Part shown: piece after piece, positions 35,788 through 45,863 of the stretch
Layout of the letters: every line of letters begins with the position of its first letter
How positions within the stretch are numbered: position 1 is the stretch's first letter
NCBI GenBank assembly: GCA_030625885.1
Contig: DAOUPZ010000006.1
Location: forward strand, 1-64,000
Reading direction: 5' to 3'
Source: Clostridia bacterium
GTDB lineage: Bacteria; Bacillota; DAOUPZ01
DNA: 64,000 bases
The notes under the pieces: model-generated
The model's input: the letters and a program-made list of their open reading frames with translations, nothing else
What the model was told of the DNA's origin: nothing
Database searches by the model: none
Position numbers and translations under genes: made by a program

Positions 35788-36558
35788 ATGAATATTTATG
35801 AATTGTTTGATATAGATTTTTCGCAAAAAGAATTAATTTGTTTTGTTGGCGGCGGTGGTAAAACAACTACGTTGTTTAAACTGGCCCACGAATTAAAAAG
35901 CCTGGGTAAAAAAGTGCTGGTAACGACTTCAACGGCCATATTTTATCCAGATGAAGATGATTATGATAAACTACTCATTAATCATTCAGTTGAAGTACTG
36001 AGGAATATTGAAGAAATAAAGAAGGGTACCATTACTATAATTGGCAGAGCGGTTTCACGCGAAAATAAGTTGTTGGGTTTAGAGCAGGAAATTATAGAAG
36101 CCATTCATAATAAGCAATTATTTGACTATATATTGGTTGAAGCGGATGGGGCCAAGCGAAAACCGATCAAGTCACCGGCAGACCATGAACCCGTCATACC
36201 TCATAATACGGATAAAACAGTGGGGGTGATTGGGTTAGATGCCGTTGGAAATGAAATTAATGAGGAAAATGTTCATAGGCCGGAACTGTTTTGCCAGATT
36301 ACCAACAGCAAAATGGACGAAGTCATAACTGCAGAAACCATACTCAAACTTATTACACATGAACAAGGATTATTTAAGGATGTTCCTGAAGGTTGCTGTA
36401 AATATGTATTACTTAATAAGGTAGAAAATGAAGTGCGGGAAAAGAGTGCCCTGTCCATTAAAAATTTAGTGATTAAGGATGAATTTAATGTAATGGGTAT
36501 TATTGCCACAAGTATGGTGGATGGAAAAATACTTTTTAAGTGGCGTGATGATCAATGA
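35788..36558 (+). CDS. yqeC: Selenium-dependent hydroxylase accessory protein YqeC
   Basis: I take ATG 35788 (MNIYELFDIDF), 8 nt after the previous stop; the frame from 35746 overlaps the Cys-tail of that gene. A P-loop FVGGGGKTTTLF lies at residues about 19-30. VEADGAKRKPIKSPADHEP in the middle is the family signature. YqeC proteins occur only with selenium-dependent molybdenum hydroxylases and are thought to act in making the labile selenium-containing cofactor. Its stop overlaps the next start (ATGA). Confidence 0.9.
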   Translation: MNIYELFDIDFSQKELICFVGGGGKTTTLFKLAHELKSLGKKVLVTTSTAIFYPDEDDYDKLLINHSVEVLRNIEEIKKGTITIIGRAVSRENKLLGLEQEIIEAIHNKQLFDYILVEADGAKRKPIKSPADHEPVIPHNTDKTVGVIGLDAVGNEINEENVHRPELFCQITNSKMDEVITAETILKLITHEQGLFKDVPEGCCKYVLLNKVENEVREKSALSIKNLVIKDEFNVMGIIATSMVDGKILFKWRDDQ

Positions 36559-37124
36559 TTACAGGAATTATTATGGCAGCAGGATTTTCGAAAAGAATGA
36601 AGCGGGATAAACTTATGCTTGATTTTGGGGGTCTGCCGATTATTGAACGGGTTATTAAAGCGGTAAAAGATTCCGAGGTGGATACGATCATCATCGTATA
36701 TCGAGACGAGAGAATAAAAGAAATTGGTATGAAGTACGATATTAAAATGGTTTCAAACGAGCATGCCTACTTGGGGCAAAGCCAGTCTATAAAACTTGGC
36801 ATTCAACTTTCACCTGTAGAAACGGAAGGGTATATGTTTTTTGTGGGTGACCAGCCTTTTTTGACAACGGATACTATTAATAGTCTGATAGAAGTTTTCA
36901 AAGAAGGAAAATACCCAATCGTTGTACCTGAATATGACGAAAAAAGGGGAAACCCGGTTATTTTTTCCGCACAGCTAAGAGATGAATTGCTAAGAATAGA
37001 AGGCGATGAAGGCGGCAGAAGCATTATTAAAAAAAGATGCGGTGAGGTGAAAAGGGTTCATATGGACCGGGATATTGTGGGGAAAGATATCGATACCTGG
37101 GACGAATATTTAAGATGGAGATGA
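36555..37124 (+). CDS. mocA: MocA-like molybdopterin nucleotidyltransferase
   Basis: GIIMAAGFSKRMKRDKLML at the N-terminus is the NTP-transferase loop, with the Lys that contacts the phosphates. FVGDQPFLT supplies the metal-binding Asp, and RGNPVIF follows. MocA transfers CMP to Mo-molybdopterin, giving the dinucleotide used by xanthine-dehydrogenase-type enzymes. The gene overlaps yqeC by 4 bases, which implies translational coupling. Confidence 0.88.
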   Translation: MITGIIMAAGFSKRMKRDKLMLDFGGLPIIERVIKAVKDSEVDTIIIVYRDERIKEIGMKYDIKMVSNEHAYLGQSQSIKLGIQLSPVETEGYMFFVGDQPFLTTDTINSLIEVFKEGKYPIVVPEYDEKRGNPVIFSAQLRDELLRIEGDEGGRSIIKKRCGEVKRVHMDRDIVGKDIDTWDEYLRWR

Positions 37125-37130
37125 AATAAT

Positions 37131-37982
37131 ATGATTGATGATATGGTTGTTATCAGAGGCGGCGGTGATATTGCTACCGGTATTGCTCATCGTCTTTACC
37201 GGAGCGGCTTTAAAATATTAATTCTCGAAACAGACAAGCCAATGGTTATTCGCAGAACCGTTTCCTTTGCGCAGGCTGTATTTGATGGACATTGTATTGT
37301 TGAAGGGGTCAAAGCAATTAAGGTAAATAATATAAAAAATGCATATGATATTTGGAACGAAGATCATATTCCGGTTATGATTGATCCGGATTGCGCTATG
37401 ACTAATGAACTGGATGCGGCTGTTTTAGTAGATGCGATACTGGCCAAGAAAAATTTAGGTACACATAAAGGTATGGCAGATATTACGATTGGGGTTGGAC
37501 CGGGATTTTTTGCCGGTGAAGATGTGGATATTGTCATTGAAACATGCCGCGGTCATGATTTAGGCCGATTGATATTTACAGGAAGTGCCCAACCTAATAC
37601 CGGAATACCGGGTGAAATACTGGGGTACGGAAAAGAGCGTGTTCTAAGAGCACCCTGTGAGGGTATTATAAAAACGCTTTATGAGATAGGGGACACGGTG
37701 AAAAAAGGACAGATATTAGCTTATGTGAATGAAGAACCTGTTAGAGCGGCGCTTGACGGTGTTTTGCGGGGGATGATTACAAATGATTTTGCCGTAACGA
37801 AAGGGTTTAAGATTGGGGATGTTGATCCCAGAGGGATTAAAGAATATTGCTTTACCATTTCTGACAAGGCAAGGGCTGTTGGGGGTGGCGTTTTAGAGGG
37901 AATATTGTATATGAAGAGGAGGAATACCATTGATTTCAATACAGGATTATGCGCTTCCCGCAACGCTGGAAGAAACATATGA
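37131..37982 (+). CDS. yqeB: YqeB (EF2563-family) selenium-dependent molybdenum hydroxylase maturation protein
   Basis: A Rossmann loop VIRGGGDIATGIAHRL opens the protein, followed by the family segments DPDCAM and GVGPGFFAGEDVD. The later part contains an APCEG...GDTVKKGQ pattern like a swivelling lipoyl/biotin-type fold. Members of this family are found with yqeC and the Mo hydroxylase genes, and are proposed to help insert selenium. The end of the gene overlaps the next one by 53 bases. Confidence 0.88.
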   Translation: MIDDMVVIRGGGDIATGIAHRLYRSGFKILILETDKPMVIRRTVSFAQAVFDGHCIVEGVKAIKVNNIKNAYDIWNEDHIPVMIDPDCAMTNELDAAVLVDAILAKKNLGTHKGMADITIGVGPGFFAGEDVDIVIETCRGHDLGRLIFTGSAQPNTGIPGEILGYGKERVLRAPCEGIIKTLYEIGDTVKKGQILAYVNEEPVRAALDGVLRGMITNDFAVTKGFKIGDVDPRGIKEYCFTISDKARAVGGGVLEGILYMKRRNTIDFNTGLCASRNAGRNI

Positions 37983-38721
37983 GGTTTTAACGGCAAAGAA
38001 AAGCAATACGATTTTGGGCGGCTGTGCGTTCCTCAGGATAGGTTCTAAAAAAATCGGTGTGGCGGTTGATTTAGCGAAACTTAATTTAGATTTCATAAAT
38101 GAAAAGAATGACAGCATAGAGATCGGGGCCATGACAACATTTCGTAAAATTGAGACAAACCCTGTTTTAATAAAGTATTTTAATGGCATTTTACCCAAAG
38201 CCGTCAGTCATATTGTCGGCGTGCAGTTGCGAAATAGTGTGACGGCAGGGGCAACGATTTATTCCCGTTACGGGTTTTCAGATTTTATCACCGCCCTTCT
38301 TTCTCTTGATGCTGATGTGGTACTTTATAAAGGTGGACAGGTTTCTTTAGAGACGTTTTTAGAAGATGGTGCTAAAAAAGATATACTGGTAAAGGTGATT
38401 ATTCCTAAAACTGACCGTAAAGCGGTATTTCAAACGATGCGTAACTCTCGGAGTGATTATGCAGTTTTAAACGCAGCGGTGTCTAATAAGGAGAATGATT
38501 GGAAAGTTGTTGTGGGGGCCAGACCGCAGCGGGCTAAAATTGCTAGAGCTGCTTCACATTATCTTGCTGAAAGCCAATTAACAAAAGAAGATATTGAGTA
38601 TGCAGCAGAGCTTGCAGCTAATGAATTGACATTTGGCAGTAATATACGGGGTAGTCGGGAATATCGTGAGGCAATTTGTAAAGTGCTTGTGAAGCGGGCA
38701 ATTATGGAGGTTTTAGCGTGA
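37930..38721 (+). CDS. xdhB: FAD-binding subunit of a xanthine-dehydrogenase-type molybdenum hydroxylase
   Basis: The start is TTG, 7 nt after AGGAGG, inside the end of yqeB; this gives MISIQDYALPATLEE, the normal start of such subunits. ILGGCAFLRIG binds the FAD pyrophosphate. VRNSVTAGATI-like sequence (LRNSVTAGATIYS) and the C-terminal CO_deh_flav_C region are present. It carries electrons from the Fe-S subunit to NAD or another acceptor. It overlaps the next start by 4 bases. Confidence 0.9.
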   Translation: MISIQDYALPATLEETYEVLTAKKSNTILGGCAFLRIGSKKIGVAVDLAKLNLDFINEKNDSIEIGAMTTFRKIETNPVLIKYFNGILPKAVSHIVGVQLRNSVTAGATIYSRYGFSDFITALLSLDADVVLYKGGQVSLETFLEDGAKKDILVKVIIPKTDRKAVFQTMRNSRSDYAVLNAAVSNKENDWKVVVGARPQRAKIARAASHYLAESQLTKEDIEYAAELAANELTFGSNIRGSREYREAICKVLVKRAIMEVLA

Positions 38722-39167
38722 AAATAAATGTAACCATTAACAACCAAAAAAGGGAACTGGAAGCCGCTTATGATGAATTTTTGGTCGATACATTGCGAAG
38801 ATACGGTTATTTAAGCGTGAAGAAAGGCTGTGACACGGGTTCCTGTGGTTTATGTACGGTATGGGTGGATGAAAAACCGATTCTTTCCTGTGCAACGCTT
38901 TCTGTTCGAGTAAATGGAAAAAACATTACAACCATAGAAGGGGTGCAAAAAGAGGCCAAACAATTTGCTGATTTTTTGGTCAATGAGGGCGCGGAACAAT
39001 GTGGCTTTTGCAGTCCCGGCTTTATCATGACTGTCCTTGCTATGAAGCGGGAACTAGCGCATCCGACGGAAGAAAGTATTGTACATTATTTAACGGGAAA
39101 TCTCTGTAGATGTACCGGTTATGCAGGACAGCTGCGAGCTGTGAAAAAATATCTGGGGGTTGTATAA
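38718..39167 (+). CDS. xdhC: [2Fe-2S] subunit of a xanthine-dehydrogenase-type molybdenum hydroxylase
   Basis: GTG start with ATGGAGG upstream. Plant-type ferredoxin cluster Cys lie in KKGCDTGSCGLCTVW and the later ILSC. The second cluster uses CGFCSPGF and LCRCTGY. The length of 149 residues is normal for the separate small subunit. It relays electrons from the Mo site to the FAD subunit. Confidence 0.93.
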   Translation: MKINVTINNQKRELEAAYDEFLVDTLRRYGYLSVKKGCDTGSCGLCTVWVDEKPILSCATLSVRVNGKNITTIEGVQKEAKQFADFLVNEGAEQCGFCSPGFIMTVLAMKRELAHPTEESIVHYLTGNLCRCTGYAGQLRAVKKYLGVV

Positions 39168-39169
39168 AG

Positions 39170-41470
39170 ATGCGTGTAGTCAATCAACCAATTGCCAAAA
39201 TAGACGGGATGGATATTGCAACAGGGAAACCGGTTTATACGGATGATCTTTGCAATCAGAATGCCCTAGTTCTAAAAATTCTCCGCAGTCCCCATGCTTT
39301 TGCTAGAATAAAGGATATTGATACGGCGAAGGCAGAACAGGTGACGGGGGTTGAATGTATTTTGACCTATAAAGATGTACCCGATGTACGATTTACACTG
39401 GCAGGGCAATCCTATCCTGAGCCATCTCCCTATGATCGTTTGATTTTGGATGAATATGTGCGCTATGTGGGGGACGAAGTTGCTATTATCGCGGCCCTGG
39501 ATGAGAAAACAGCTGTAAAAGCGATGAAGCTGATCAAAGTAGATTATGAAGTATTGAAGCCGGTGCTGGATTTTGAAAAAGCAACAGGGAATCCGGTTAT
39601 TGTTCATCCCGAAGATGATGTCCATATCAATTTTGATATCGGCTTTGATAGGAAGAAAAATATTGCATCTATCTGTTTCATGGGTGACGGTGATGTGGAA
39701 GAGGAATTAAAAAAATGTGAAGTGGTATTGGAAAAAGCCTATTATTCGCAAGCTCAGATCCATGGTATGATGGAGACCTATCGGGCGTTTACGTATCTGG
39801 ATCATAATGGTCGATTAACGGTCGTGAGCTCGACGCAAGTTCCCTTTCATGTGCGCAGAATTGTTGCCAGAGCGCTGCAGATTCCCAAAAGTAAGGTTAG
39901 AGTTATCAAGCCGAGAATTGGCGGTGGGTTTGGCGGCAAGCAAAACGTATCAGTTGAAGTTTTTCCGGCGATTGTTACCTTAAAAACGGGAAAGCCGGCG
40001 AAAATTGTTTATGACCGCAAAGAGACTTCCAGTTGTACTTCCAGCCGTCATGCGATGCGGATTAATGTCCGGTTGGGGGCAGATAAAGCGGGAATGGTGA
40101 AAGTGATTGATATTGATGCGTTGGCGGATACAGGATCATATGGAGAACATGCACCAACCGTATTTACGCTGGTAGGTCTTAAGACGCTGCCGCTGTATAA
40201 TCAGGCAAAAGCTGTGCGGTATAGGGGGACGGCAGTCTATACGAATAAGGTGTCGGCCGGTGCTTTTCGCGGCTATGGGGCAACTCAGGGCGCATTTGCG
40301 GTGGAGTCTGCGGTTAATGAACTGGCAGCTAGATTAAAGATTGATCCTGCTGAGATGAGAGAAAAAAACATTATCAAAGCAGGGGAAACCAATCCGATTT
40401 TAGATGGCCCGGAAGAGCAAAAGCCGATTACTTTAAAGAGTTGTACCCTTGATCGGTGTATTCAAAAAGGGAAGAAACTCATAAACTGGAACGAAAAATT
40501 TCCTCGTAAAGTTTTTAGTGATACGAAAGTGAGAGGGGTCGGCATGGCCATCACTATGCAGGGTTCCGGGATTGCCGGGATCGATACGGCTTCTGCGGTG
40601 ATAAAACTAAACGATGATGGGTTTTATACGCTGCTCATTGGGTCTACGGATATGGGTACCGGGTGTGATACGATTCTGGCGCAGATGGCTGCCGAATGTT
40701 TGGACACAACGATGGATAAGATCATTGTTCATGCTGCAGATACCGACATTTCGCCATATGATACAGGGTCTTATGCGTCTAGTACGACCTATGTTACTGG
40801 TAATGCCGTTATTAAAGCGTCTGAGGATATTAAAAAGCAGATTGCAGAAAGTGGTGCCAAGTTAATGGGTGTATCTGCAATAGAAGTAGAATTTGATGGC
40901 GAGCGGGTGCAAACGCAGGATTGCAGTAGAACGCTGACACTGGACGAAATTGCGCAGCGATTGGCACTCGGAGAAGGTCAAAACCAGTTGATCGGTAAAG
41001 GTTCCTTTGGCGGGGAGACCAGTCCGCCACCGTTTATTGCCGGATTTGCCGAAGTCGAAGTGGATACGGAAACCGGTCAGGTGGATTTAATCGAGTATGT
41101 TTCTGTGGTGGACTGTGGTACGGTTATCAATCCCAATCTAGCCCGGGTGCAGGTTGAAGGTGGCGTGGTACAAGGTATCGGGTTAGCGTTGTACGAGGCT
41201 GTTCATTATAACGATAAAGGAAAGATGATTTCTGATACATTTATGCAGTATAAGGTTCCTTGTCGTAAAGATATTGGCAAAATTACAGTAGCGTTTGAAT
41301 CCAGTTATGAACCGACCGGGCCGTTTGGCGCCAAGTCCATTGGCGAAGTCGTGAACAATACGCCTGCACCTGCTATTGTAGATGCCGTTTATAATGCGGT
41401 TGGTGTGCGGGTAAGAAGTTTACCGGTTACACCGGAGAAAGTTTTAAAAGGGATATTAGAGAGTGAATAG
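39170..41470 (+). CDS. xdhA: Molybdopterin-binding catalytic subunit, xanthine-dehydrogenase family
   Basis: ATG 39170 lies 3 nt after the previous stop, behind GGGGGT; the frame from 39110 overlaps the Fe-S gene. The 766 residues carry the a/b hammerhead domain, then GGGFGGKQ (about 247-254), GAFRGYGATQG (about 363) and, near the end, GPFGAKSIGEV with the catalytic Glu (about 718). The companion yqeB/yqeC genes mark it as a selenium-dependent hydroxylase, where selenium is a cofactor ligand; there is no in-frame TGA. The likely substrate is a purine such as xanthine, judged only by the NCS2 permease nearby; nicotinate or other N-heterocycles remain possible. Confidence 0.92.
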   Translation: MRVVNQPIAKIDGMDIATGKPVYTDDLCNQNALVLKILRSPHAFARIKDIDTAKAEQVTGVECILTYKDVPDVRFTLAGQSYPEPSPYDRLILDEYVRYVGDEVAIIAALDEKTAVKAMKLIKVDYEVLKPVLDFEKATGNPVIVHPEDDVHINFDIGFDRKKNIASICFMGDGDVEEELKKCEVVLEKAYYSQAQIHGMMETYRAFTYLDHNGRLTVVSSTQVPFHVRRIVARALQIPKSKVRVIKPRIGGGFGGKQNVSVEVFPAIVTLKTGKPAKIVYDRKETSSCTSSRHAMRINVRLGADKAGMVKVIDIDALADTGSYGEHAPTVFTLVGLKTLPLYNQAKAVRYRGTAVYTNKVSAGAFRGYGATQGAFAVESAVNELAARLKIDPAEMREKNIIKAGETNPILDGPEEQKPITLKSCTLDRCIQKGKKLINWNEKFPRKVFSDTKVRGVGMAITMQGSGIAGIDTASAVIKLNDDGFYTLLIGSTDMGTGCDTILAQMAAECLDTTMDKIIVHAADTDISPYDTGSYASSTTYVTGNAVIKASEDIKKQIAESGAKLMGVSAIEVEFDGERVQTQDCSRTLTLDEIAQRLALGEGQNQLIGKGSFGGETSPPPFIAGFAEVEVDTETGQVDLIEYVSVVDCGTVINPNLARVQVEGGVVQGIGLALYEAVHYNDKGKMISDTFMQYKVPCRKDIGKITVAFESSYEPTGPFGAKSIGEVVNNTPAPAIVDAVYNAVGVRVRSLPVTPEKVLKGILESE

Positions 41471-41525
41471 TATAGTGGTGGGTTTAAACTGCTGATGTGG
41501 GTTAATTGTATCACTATGGATAAGA

Positions 41526-41560
41526 AAAATGGCTTCAGCGATTTATACTGAAGCCATTTT
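41526..41560 (+). terminator. Terminator of the molybdenum hydroxylase operon
   Basis: AAAATGGCTTCAG pairs with CTGAAGCCATTTT around a 9-nt loop. Confidence 0.8.
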
Positions 41561-41895
41561 AATATGGTGAATATTTTATATTTAGTACAGTTTCATAGCA
41601 ATCAATGCGGGTTAGCAGGAAAAGCGAAGGCAAGAGCAATTCTCAATGCAAAATCTTTATTGTAAAGCATATAGCTGTAATAAAAAATTGAACATGCAGA
41701 AATAAGAATAAAAATTGTTATTGCTGGAGGAATACATTGTATATAATAGAAGTATTTAATAAAGAGCAAGTTAGATTGAACTGCCCGAAAAAATTGGATA
41801 GCGTAAAATAATCAAAGGCATTAAAACATAAATAGGAAAAAGATTGATAAAAGAAATTTTGATACTGATATAAATATAATTCATGGAGGAAGAAA
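41561..41895. other. Non-coding gap before the LAL regulator
   Basis: No gene or repeat was recognised. TATAAT at 41742-41747 is a possible -10 box but no -35 at the right distance is convincing. Confidence 0.4.
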
Positions 41896-44800
41896 ATGAG
41901 TGAATCTGCAAAACGTCTTGTAGAAGAAAAAATCAATAAAACGATAGCAGCCAGAAATCATGAAATGGAAGCCATTAAAAAGAAATTTGACCGTGTTCTG
42001 GAAGGGGGCAGCGGGGTAGTTGCCATTGGGGGTAAACCCGGAATTGGGAAGACCTTTTTAGTCAATCAGGCGGTCAAGGATCTGGCAAATTGTGATGTTA
42101 CGTATGTATACGGTAAATTCAGGCAGCATGACGAAAAACCTTTTATCGCCATTTCAGAAGTGATTGAGCAAATGGTCAAACATCTCTTGACCCTGCCATT
42201 CGAACAATTAGAAAACACAAAAAAAGCGTTAATAACAGTCCTGGGTTCTGATATAGAGATTCTCACGTCGATCGTTCCCTATGTGGGGAAACTTTTGGGA
42301 CATCATAAAATGATTAACATCAATGATTATGAAAAACTAAAATACAGAGCCAAAAAAGCGCTCTATCAGTTTTTAGCAACGGTTTCACAAGCATTATTCC
42401 CCATGATTTTATTTATTGATGATTTACAATGGGCGGATACGCCTTCTTTAGAAGTGATCGAGCTGCTTTGCAAGGATCATGAGCTTTTAAATCTACTGCT
42501 TATCATTGCCTATCGGGATCATGAAGAAAAAAGCATTGAAAAAGTGACGGATCTTACGAACATACCACAAATAAAAGATAATTATATGTCGATACAATTA
42601 CAGGAACTAATGGTTTTAGATATCAAGGTATACTTACAATTTATTTTTGGCGTAAATGCTGAAAATATCGATTATTTAGCACGCATGATATATGGTTTAA
42701 CCCTGGGAAATCCCTTTTATATCAAGGAGATTATTGATATCTTTATTAAAGAAGGTATCGTTGTCTACTTAGAACAAAGCAAACGATGGGGCGTAAAATT
42801 TGACAGCCTGAATCATTTAAGTTTACCCAACGATATTGAACAGATTTTAACCCAAAAAATAAACCAGCTTAGTGATGAGGATAAGTCCTCTCTAGAACTC
42901 ATAGCCTGTCTTGATGGAAAAGTGGAATATGAAACATTAAAAAACATTGTAAATATTGATGATGTTTTGCTGGTTAATAAATTGGAAATACTGTGTCAAT
43001 CTGCTTTTCTTATAAAAAAAACAGACGAATATCAAGGACAGCAAACCATAAGCTATGGTTTTGTCCACGATATTTTATTGGAGTTTATTTACAATGATAT
43101 AAACCCTGCGAAAAAAGCCGGGATGCACTATAAAATCGCTAAAAAATGGGCAGGCGATGAACCAAAAACATTTACTGTAAATAATAGACTTTTTTTGGCC
43201 TCTCAATTACTAAGGGCTGACTTCAATGAATTGATCCAGGGAAACCCGGATAAATGGATGCATGAACTTTATTTATCCGGTATGCAGGCTAAACAAACTG
43301 CGGCAATAGAACAAGCCTTGAAAATATTTGAATGCTGTGAAAAACTGCTTCCCTACTGTGACTTAAAAGATGAAAATGACCTGGAAATGAGGATTAGTCT
43401 GGAGTTGGCAGAATGTCAGTTTATCCATCAAAGGTATGAAGAAGCCAGCATAAGATTTGAAGCTCTTATCAGCAACTATCATACCGTAGAAAATCTAATT
43501 ATCATCAAACGGAAATATATGAACCTTTATGCTTATAATGGCAATTCAGAAAAAGTGTTAGAACTCGGTGCTGAGATACTAAATCACTTAAATTACAGGT
43601 TTGATACCAGGGATATAGAAGAAGAGACTACAAAAGGAAAACTGTTATTCTCTAACAGCAAAATAGAAGATTTGCAAAACGCACCCTTTATACAAGATAA
43701 AAGGATACTGCAGATCATGGAAACCTTAACCCAAATGATTCCTGCTGCTAATATTGTCGATGATCAGGCATTTGATTTGATTCTTATGAAAATAGCTAAT
43801 CTTTCCGCTCAATATGGCAATTCTCTTTATTCACCCATAGGCTATGCCGCTTACAGCTATATTTTTTATAATATCTGGCAGGACCCCGAAAATGGGGAAA
43901 GACTGAAAGATATTGCTCTGGACTTATTGGAGGATACAGATGATTCAGCAACTAGAATCATTGTTTATTCGTTGATTGGGACTTTTATCGATCATTGGTC
44001 AAACCCTATGGAAAAATCCCTGGAATATCTGCATAAAGCCATTGAAGAAGGGAGCAGGGCGGGAGAGTTCATATTTAGTGCTTATTGCATTGTTTCCACT
44101 ATTTATGTCAAATACGTTACAGGAACGCCTTTAAAGGAAATACACGATTACATAAACCATCAATTGCAAAAAACACAGTGGATAGCAGATGACATTATAA
44201 ATTTTGTGAAATATATTTTTATCAGCCACATTAATTATCTTGAAAAAGGGGAACTTACCCTCGAAGGGCAGCAGATAAAAGATCAGGTGGGATTATGTGA
44301 TAATGCGAAAAGCCTGGTTTATTACATCTTCATGCTCCAAAGATTATACATGGAAAGAGAAATAGAAAAAGCGTATAAATTGGCAGTGAAAATTACTCCG
44401 GATATCAGTCATCTAAAAGGCCATATCATTTATTTGGATTTGCTTTTTTACAGTATACTTACGAGAATTGCCGGGCATCAAGCTCTGACAACGACACAAA
44501 AGCGGGAAAATAAAGAGTTAATCAATAAATATATGCAGGAGATGGCATACTGGATTGGAATTTATAATGGAAATCATTATGCCAGACATTTACTCGTAAA
44601 AGCCGAATATGCCGCATGTTTTGAGCAGGAGAAACCTCTGGATAAACTATATAATGAAGCCATTAGTTTTGCAGAAGAGCATGGACATCTGCAAATAGAA
44701 GCCATTGCTGATCTGCTGGCAGCAAAACATTATCATTATAATAGAAAACTCTCAAAATTTTATGCCCGTGAAGCTGCAGATTTATTTAAAAAATGGGGTG

Positions 44801-45627
44801 CTTTAAATATTGCAGATGGGGTTGAAAAACAATTTGGATTGCAAAATAATACGGAATTGCCTGCAGAACAGCAACCGATTATGAATACCGAAAGCACAGC
44901 AATAGATAAAAGTATATTATATTATTTAAAGCAAATTGAAGACATGGAAGAAGAACAAGGATTCATCTACATGCTAGATTTTCTTACCCAGAGCAATTAT
45001 GCTGATTATGGTACCGTTTTATTCGAAAAATGTGATGAACTGCACCTGTGGTATGAAAAGAAAAGCCGTTCAAAGGCAGTTGTCCATAAAGAACCCGTAA
45101 ACATAAAACATGTCGATCATATACCCCGTAAAGTCATTCAATATGCTGCCCGAACCGGAGAAGAAGTTATCATTAACCAAAAGCCGGATAGCGGTATATT
45201 TGCAGCTGACCAGTATTTAATAAACAAAGAGGAAATATCCATCATCTGCATACCCATCAAATACTTAGGGGTATTTGTAGGCGTCATTTATTTAGAAAGC
45301 AGGTATAATGATGGTTTTAATGAAGATATTATTCCGATGATAAAAAGCGTCATTCCTGTGCTGATATCCAAAAGAACCACTATAAAAGATGTGAACCTGC
45401 AGAATTTGTTAAATCCTCAAGAAGCTGTATCTCCTTTGACAGACCGGGAACGGGAAGTATTAGAATTAACTGCCGAGGGTATGTCAAATTCTGCGATCAG
45501 CAAGCAATTACATATTTCTCAAGGAACCGTTAAAACGCATCTGAGCAATATATATAGTAAATTGGAAGTGGACAGCCGGATTAAGGCCGTTGTCAGAGCA
45601 AGAGATCTTAATATTATTAAGATATGA
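41896..45627 (+). CDS. Large ATP-binding LuxR-family transcriptional regulator (LAL type)
   Basis: GGAGG lies 6-7 nt before the ATG. An AAA-type ATPase comes first: Walker A GGKPGIGKTF (about 45-54) and Walker B LFIDDLQWAD (about 172-181), in the order of PknK/MalT-like sensors but with no kinase domain in front. A long helical TPR-like middle part follows. A GAF-like domain lies at about 1032-1158. The C-terminal LuxR HTH (about 1179-1242; LTDREREVLELTAEGMSNS) binds DNA. LAL proteins respond to a small ligand or partner and switch on nearby genes. The surface-protein units start 375 bp downstream on the same strand, so they are plausible targets. Confidence 0.88.
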   Translation: MSESAKRLVEEKINKTIAARNHEMEAIKKKFDRVLEGGSGVVAIGGKPGIGKTFLVNQAVKDLANCDVTYVYGKFRQHDEKPFIAISEVIEQMVKHLLTLPFEQLENTKKALITVLGSDIEILTSIVPYVGKLLGHHKMININDYEKLKYRAKKALYQFLATVSQALFPMILFIDDLQWADTPSLEVIELLCKDHELLNLLLIIAYRDHEEKSIEKVTDLTNIPQIKDNYMSIQLQELMVLDIKVYLQFIFGVNAENIDYLARMIYGLTLGNPFYIKEIIDIFIKEGIVVYLEQSKRWGVKFDSLNHLSLPNDIEQILTQKINQLSDEDKSSLELIACLDGKVEYETLKNIVNIDDVLLVNKLEILCQSAFLIKKTDEYQGQQTISYGFVHDILLEFIYNDINPAKKAGMHYKIAKKWAGDEPKTFTVNNRLFLASQLLRADFNELIQGNPDKWMHELYLSGMQAKQTAAIEQALKIFECCEKLLPYCDLKDENDLEMRISLELAECQFIHQRYEEASIRFEALISNYHTVENLIIIKRKYMNLYAYNGNSEKVLELGAEILNHLNYRFDTRDIEEETTKGKLLFSNSKIEDLQNAPFIQDKRILQIMETLTQMIPAANIVDDQAFDLILMKIANLSAQYGNSLYSPIGYAAYSYIFYNIWQDPENGERLKDIALDLLEDTDDSATRIIVYSLIGTFIDHWSNPMEKSLEYLHKAIEEGSRAGEFIFSAYCIVSTIYVKYVTGTPLKEIHDYINHQLQKTQWIADDIINFVKYIFISHINYLEKGELTLEGQQIKDQVGLCDNAKSLVYYIFMLQRLYMEREIEKAYKLAVKITPDISHLKGHIIYLDLLFYSILTRIAGHQALTTTQKRENKELINKYMQEMAYWIGIYNGNHYARHLLVKAEYAACFEQEKPLDKLYNEAISFAEEHGHLQIEAIADLLAAKHYHYNRKLSKFYAREAADLFKKWGALNIADGVEKQFGLQNNTELPAEQQPIMNTESTAIDKSILYYLKQIEDMEEEQGFIYMLDFLTQSNYADYGTVLFEKCDELHLWYEKKSRSKAVVHKEPVNIKHVDHIPRKVIQYAARTGEEVIINQKPDSGIFAADQYLINKEEISIICIPIKYLGVFVGVIYLESRYNDGFNEDIIPMIKSVIPVLISKRTTIKDVNLQNLLNPQEAVSPLTDREREVLELTAEGMSNSAISKQLHISQGTVKTHLSNIYSKLEVDSRIKAVVRARDLNIIKI

Positions 45628-45640
45628 GTTATAAGGGGAA

Positions 45641-45735
45641 AGACCGCAGCTTGCGGCTGCTGAACGATCGCTCCCTTTGGTCGCTGAAAGAGGAACGAGC
45701 GCAGCCGTTGGCTGCTGGAAGAAAAAGATTTAAGT
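45641..45735. repeat. GC-rich palindromic intergenic repeat
   Basis: GCAGCTTGCGGCTGCTG, then TCGCTCC...GGAACGAGCG, then GCAGCCGTTGGCTGCTGG form several short palindromes in an AT-rich setting. A shorter relative (GCAGCTTGCAGCTGCTGG) occurs at 61046-61063 followed by the same GAAG-AAAAAG tail. It looks like a dispersed repeat of the genome. Confidence 0.5.
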
Positions 45736-45863
45736 ACTTGGCTAAAAGTTAATCTTAATATTTTCATTTAAGCTGATAGCTTAAATGTCTTTTCCTTTTA
45801 TCTTAAGCCTTGAGTCAATATAGATCATGAAAAATATTTATCACAAACCATATAATCACCTGA

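Noticed and set aside
39170-41470. Selenocysteine codon in the molybdenum subunit
   Set aside because: The frame is uninterrupted by TGA; selenium in this enzyme class is a cofactor ligand, not selenocysteine.
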